A DNA stretch of 11,972 nucleotides, taken from Jimgerdemannia flammicorona (Eukaryota; Mucoromycota; Endogonomycetes; Endogonales; Endogonaceae). Under the pieces are notes generated by a model. That model saw only the letters and a program-made list of their open reading frames with translations, was not told the DNA's origin and made no database searches. A program made the position numbers and the translations under genes. The DNA is taken from the NCBI GenBank assembly GCA_003990745.1, contig RBNI01005896.1:1-11972 (forward strand), in the 5' to 3' direction. The number at the start of each line of letters is the position of its first letter. The stretch's first letter is position 1. Shown here piece after piece: positions 9,497 to 11,972 of this stretch.

Positions 9497-9900
9497 CCAG
9501 TGCTAATTGCACCTGACCCTACTAGGTCATTTACCCTAACTACAGATACCTCTGACATTACCATAGGGGCAGTACTCAGCCAAGAAGATTACCCAGTGGC
9601 CTATCTTTCCCAAAAGCTCAAGCCAGCTGAGACCTGATATACTACCCATGAGAAGGAACTCCTGGCTATTGTTACTGCACTCTAGGAATAGCACCACTTT
9701 CTCCTAGATCAATCATTTGTAGCCTACACTGATCACTATGTTCTGTAGTATATGTATCTACATACAGCCTATACTGACCCACAGACAATCCTGCTGGATA
9801 GAAATCATTGCCAACTTTAATATGGAAATCAAGTATATCTCAAGCAAAACTAACTGTATGGCTGATGGTTTCTCCAGATACATGGAGGACAAACTTGTCT
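9497..9900 (+). pseudogene. Ty3/gypsy RNase H domain, frameshifted
   Basis: RNase H removes the RNA strand during reverse transcription. The segment opens with PVLIAPDPTRSFTLTTDTSD, which contains the first catalytic Asp. GAVLSQEDYPVAYLSQKL follows, then HEKELLAIVTAL with the catalytic Glu, and TDH near 9728 with the third acidic residue. All are in the frame of 9509. The motif that should follow, QPILTHRQSCWIEIIANFN, starts at 9765 in the next frame. A 1-nt loss therefore lies between about 9741 and 9765. IKYISSKTNCMADGFSRY ends the domain. Stops inside (TGA after PAET, TAG in the AL-E-HH block) fit Trp or Arg/Gln codons changed by transitions. Its N-terminal partner, the RT, is 4.9 kb away on the other side of the LINE. 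Confidence 0.9.
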
Positions 9901-11130
9901 TCATGGTCAAGATAATTGGAGATCTTATCCAAATGATCAAGGATGGCTACCAACAGGACAGCCCTCTGATGAATTTCCTTCAATTCTGCCAAGACCCAGA
10001 GACCAAGGTCTCAGATCTCATGAGGCAAATATCTAAGAGATTTACTTACCATGATGGACATATCTACAGGGACTATGATAGAGTGGTTGTATCCAACAAT
10101 AATATTCTGCAACTCAAGATTATGCAGGAACTCCATGATACTTCTGCAGCAGGACACTTTGGTTTTGAGAAGATCTACAATCTCCTCTCAAGAGAGTTCT
10201 ACTGGCCAAAGATGACCAAGGATATCAAAGACTTTGTGGTCTCATGTAAGATATGCCAAAGGTTCAAGAGTAGTAATAAGCTATCAGCAAGACTTCTGCA
10301 ATCTTTGTCTATCCTAAGTTACAACTGAGATCAGATTGCAATGGACTTTATTATTCAGCTCTCCAAGACCAAGACAGGATGAAATGCCATTGTAGTATTT
10401 GTAGACTGTCTAAGCAAATAAGCCTATTTTGTACTCACTAAGACCACTGCTACAGTACCAGAGATTGCTGAGATTTTCCTCAACCAAGTATTTAGACTAC
10501 ATAGCATACCTAGTACTCTGAGATGTCAAGTTTATGAGTAACTTTTAGAAGGCATTCTTCTCCCTCCATGGAACCAAGCTAAAGTTCTTTACTATATACT
10601 ATCCTCAGACTGACAGTCAAACTAAGTGAATCAATAGGACCCTCAAACAAATGCTTAGTATCTTCTGCTATTACAAACAGAATGATTGGAACAAGTATCT
10701 AGCCCATGCTGAGTTTGTCTACAACAATAGCCAGCAAACCTCTATGAAGAAGACCCCATTCTTCCTGAACCATGGTCAACACCCAAGAACTCCAAGTACT
10801 ACTGTGAAATCTGCAGTCCCAGCAGCCCAAGATCTGGCTGAGACTATTTCGGATCTTACCCAAATGATAAGAGATGCTCTCATAGAAGTACAGGACTACC
10901 AGACCAAGTATGTGAACTTGAAGTGAAGAGAAGTCTTCTACCATATTGGTGACATAGTCATGCTTAGAACAGACTATCTCCACCCAGACACTCTGATATA
11001 ACAACCAGCCAAGAAACTCTATACTAGAAAAATTGGACCATACAAGATTGTGGAAAAAGTCAGTGAAGTCAACTACAAGTTACAACTTCCTCACAATATC
11101 TGAGTACACCCAGTATTTCATATCAGCCAA
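9900..11130 (+). pseudogene. Ty3/gypsy integrase: zinc-binding, core and GPY/F parts, inactive
   Basis: Integrase joins element DNA to the target. The zinc-binding HHCC domain is intact: His at 10134 and 10155, Cys at 10245 and 10254, within LHDTSAAGHFGFEK and FVVSCKICQRFK. The core starts with DQIAMDFIIQL, whose first catalytic Asp is at 10344-10346. NAIVVFVDCLSK follows. A shift at about 10520 moves to the next frame just before DVKFMSNF. The few codons that normally carry the second catalytic Asp (an SDRD-like motif) are missing there. The PQTDSQTE-like motif has Lys (AAG, 10624-10626) in place of the catalytic Glu, followed by TGA. HAEFVYNNSQQTS and LNHGQHPRTP are typical of the Ty3 core end. 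The GPY/F-type module reads RKIGPYKIVEKVSEVNYKLQ, and VHPVFHISQL closes the region. Confidence 0.92.
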
Positions 11131-11391
11131 TTGGTAGACTACTATGAGAACCCATTTCCTGAGCATACAGTTCTACCTCTACCCCCAATTAGGATCAATG
11201 ATCATAAGAAATTTGAAATTAAGAAAGTACTTGACTACAAGGTCCACAAATACCCTAAAGCAGTTAAGCAGTTTTTTCTCATCAAGTGAAAGGGTTACCC
11301 CACCCATGATGCTATCTGGGAAAAAGAAGAAGCTCTAGAGAATACATGTGAAGCCCTTCAGTACTATATGGAAACACTCACCCCCCAGTAA
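11131..11391 (+). pseudogene. Chromodomain at the integrase C-terminus
   Basis: Chromodomains of chromoviruses bind methylated histone tails and steer insertion to silent chromatin. After ENPFPEHTVLPLPPIRI the frame reads FEIKKVLDYKVHK (from 11212), FLIK, a TGA at 11287-11289, KGYPTHDAIWEKEEALEN, and ends at TAA 11389-11391. The TGA takes the place of the conserved Trp in LVKWKGY-type domains (TGG to TGA). This would also remove one residue of the aromatic cage; Trp at 11317-11319 and Phe at 11212 remain. The TAA may be the natural end or a changed CAA or CGA. It is in the same frame as the integrase C-terminal part. Confidence 0.9.
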
Positions 11392-11645
11392 AGAAAGGAA
11401 CTATAGCTCTAAGAATTAGAGCACATAGTAAGCAGAAGGATACTACATATTCTTATCTGAAACATATAATACTGAACATTGCAGAAAAAAGGAACATCAT
11501 AGTTAACCAACAAGAAGACACTCAGGCAAAGAACAATCTAGTATAGTGTAGCAAAATGCATTTGAACAACTCTATTTCATACCATCTGTGTCATCTCTGC
11601 TGGGTGATGATGGACACTTTATATGGAACTTAAGAAAGCTGACAA
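11392..11645 (+). other. Non-coding stretch between pol and the 3' LTR
   Basis: About 250 nt with no retroelement protein pattern. Two purine-rich runs could be the polypurine tract that primes plus-strand synthesis: AAAGAAAGGAA (about 11390-11400) and GCAGAAAAAAGGAA (about 11480-11493). Neither touches a clear LTR start. A third, weaker run (aagaaagc) lies just before 11640. No CpG occurs here, unlike the sequence that follows. Confidence 0.5.
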
Positions 11646-11972
11646 TGTCAAAACCAATCGAAGCCTATCTATATAACAGATATTGTAATAGAACGAGCGA
11701 ACAGATGGGACGCGACGAACGACGCGACGAACGATCACGTGACCCGGCGATGACGTCACCATACGATCGAGCGCGGCATACGAATTACGAATGACGGACG
11801 ATGCGAAATGACGCGGAAAACGATATTTAGCTTATCCCTGACAACCGGCGCCGCAGCAACAGTTGCCACAGCTGCTGATCATTGCCTAGTAATTGAGGTC
11901 CTGATCACAAAGATATTCTTTATCCAAAACCACCTGACAAAGGTCGCGATCACAAACCTCATTATAGTTACC
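11646..11972 (+). repeat. 3' LTR, U3 side, right part outside the window
   Basis: From 11791 to the end this aligns with 14-196 of the window, so it is a second LTR copy. The start is uncertain: TGTCAAAACC at 11646 or TGTAATAGAACG at 11684 are both TG-type starts. The first CpG after a long gap is at 11659, and the dense CpG cluster begins at about 11693. Substitutions relative to the left copy are mostly CpG here versus TG, CA or TA there. About 644 bp more LTR would be expected past the window end. Confidence 0.8.
11693..11826 (+). promoter_or_regulatory. CpG-rich U3 cluster with a 12-bp tandem repeat, E-box and CRE palindromes
   Basis: Within the U3 side of the LTR lie a perfect tandem pair of GACGCGACGAAC (11709-11720 and 11721-11732), CACGTG (11736-11741, the bHLH E-box core) and TGACGTCA (11751-11758, the palindromic CRE bound by CREB/ATF-type bZIP factors). 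Five bases separate the first repeat from... the E-box core is 3 bases past the repeat pair, and the CRE starts 10 bases after the E-box start plus 5. Such sites in a U3 would be promoter elements of the retrotransposon. The equivalent of this block in the left LTR lies outside the window, so its conservation cannot be judged. Confidence 0.55.

Larger units (their letters stand above)
1..11972 (+). mobile_element. Degenerate Ty3/gypsy chromovirus with dUTPase and chromodomain, split by a nested LINE
   Basis: The plus strand holds the ordered parts of a Ty3/gypsy LTR retrotransposon: LTR, tRNA primer site, gag with zinc knuckle, dUTPase, aspartic protease, reverse transcriptase, RNase H, integrase, chromodomain and second LTR. 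This order (RT-RNase H before integrase) separates Ty3/gypsy from Ty1/copia. The C-terminal chromodomain places it among chromoviruses, which often target heterochromatin. Both ends leave the window inside LTRs. Coding runs in one frame from 852 to about 2759, another from 2759 to 4577, and after the LINE in three successive frames (9497-9745, 9765-10520, 10521-11391). Many in-frame stops and lost catalytic residues make it immobile as it stands. Without the LINE the internal part would be about 5.9 kb plus a roughly 300-nt gap in pol. Confidence 0.93.

Noticed and set aside
3880..11391. TGA read as Trp (alternative genetic code)
   Set aside because: TAA and TAG stops also occur in frame, TGG is still used for Trp, many TGA codons stand where Arg is expected, and catalytic residues are lost too.
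11670..11676. TATATAA as the TATA box of the 3' LTR
   Set aside because: It lies upstream of the CRE/E-box cluster and possibly outside the LTR, which is the wrong order for a core promoter driven by those sites.
11588..11794. 68-codon open frame rich in Asp, Glu and Arg (DERRDER)
   Set aside because: It crosses the probable LTR start, and the charged run is simply the 12-bp GACGCGACGAAC repeat read as codons. There is no other support for coding.

Overview
The window looks like repeat-rich DNA from a filamentous fungus. No host gene, tRNA or rRNA is visible. Essentially everything belongs to two decayed retroelements, one nested in the other. The fungal assignment is inferred from the element types: a Ty3/gypsy chromovirus with a C-terminal chromodomain, and a LINE whose reverse transcriptase carries the DQEKAYD and GVPQGDPLSP motifs. 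It is also inferred from mutation damage that resembles repeat-induced point mutation or deamination of methylated CpG. I lean to a basidiomycete but cannot settle the phylum.

Layout. Positions 1-840 are the 3' part of a long 5' LTR that enters from outside the window. It is followed by a primer-binding site (843-852) that looks complementary to initiator tRNA-Met. The plus-strand element then reads: gag with a CCHC zinc knuckle (852-2640), a complete-length dUTPase domain (2640-3049), aspartic protease (about 3330-3730) and reverse transcriptase (3880-4577). At about 4577 the polyprotein is cut by a roughly 4.9 kb antisense LINE that runs to about 9480-9496. The LINE has ORF1 (9388 down to 7381) and ORF2 with endonuclease, reverse transcriptase and part of the C-terminal region (7348 down to about 4577). 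Ty3 coding resumes with RNase H (9497-9900), then integrase (9900-11130) and chromodomain (to 11391). After about 250 nt of non-coding sequence comes the start of the 3' LTR (about 11646 to the window end). It aligns with positions 14-196 of the 5' LTR.

State. All coding units are pseudogenes. Stops are mostly explained by Arg CGA to TGA and Trp TGG to TGA/TAG transitions, and there are a few 1-nt indels. Several active-site residues are lost by C-to-T or G-to-A changes: the RT YxDD box reads YINN, and the integrase Glu reads Lys. From position 1 to about 11650 I count by eye only about ten CpG dinucleotides. The last 283 bases contain about 31. The aligned LTR copies show directly that CpG in the right copy corresponds to TA, TG or CA in the left copy.

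The most notable points are the abrupt CpG boundary at the 3' LTR, the dUTPase built into a chromodomain Ty3 element, and the CRE/E-box/12-bp-repeat cluster in the CpG-rich U3. The LINE also appears to have lost its 3' end rather than its 5' end.
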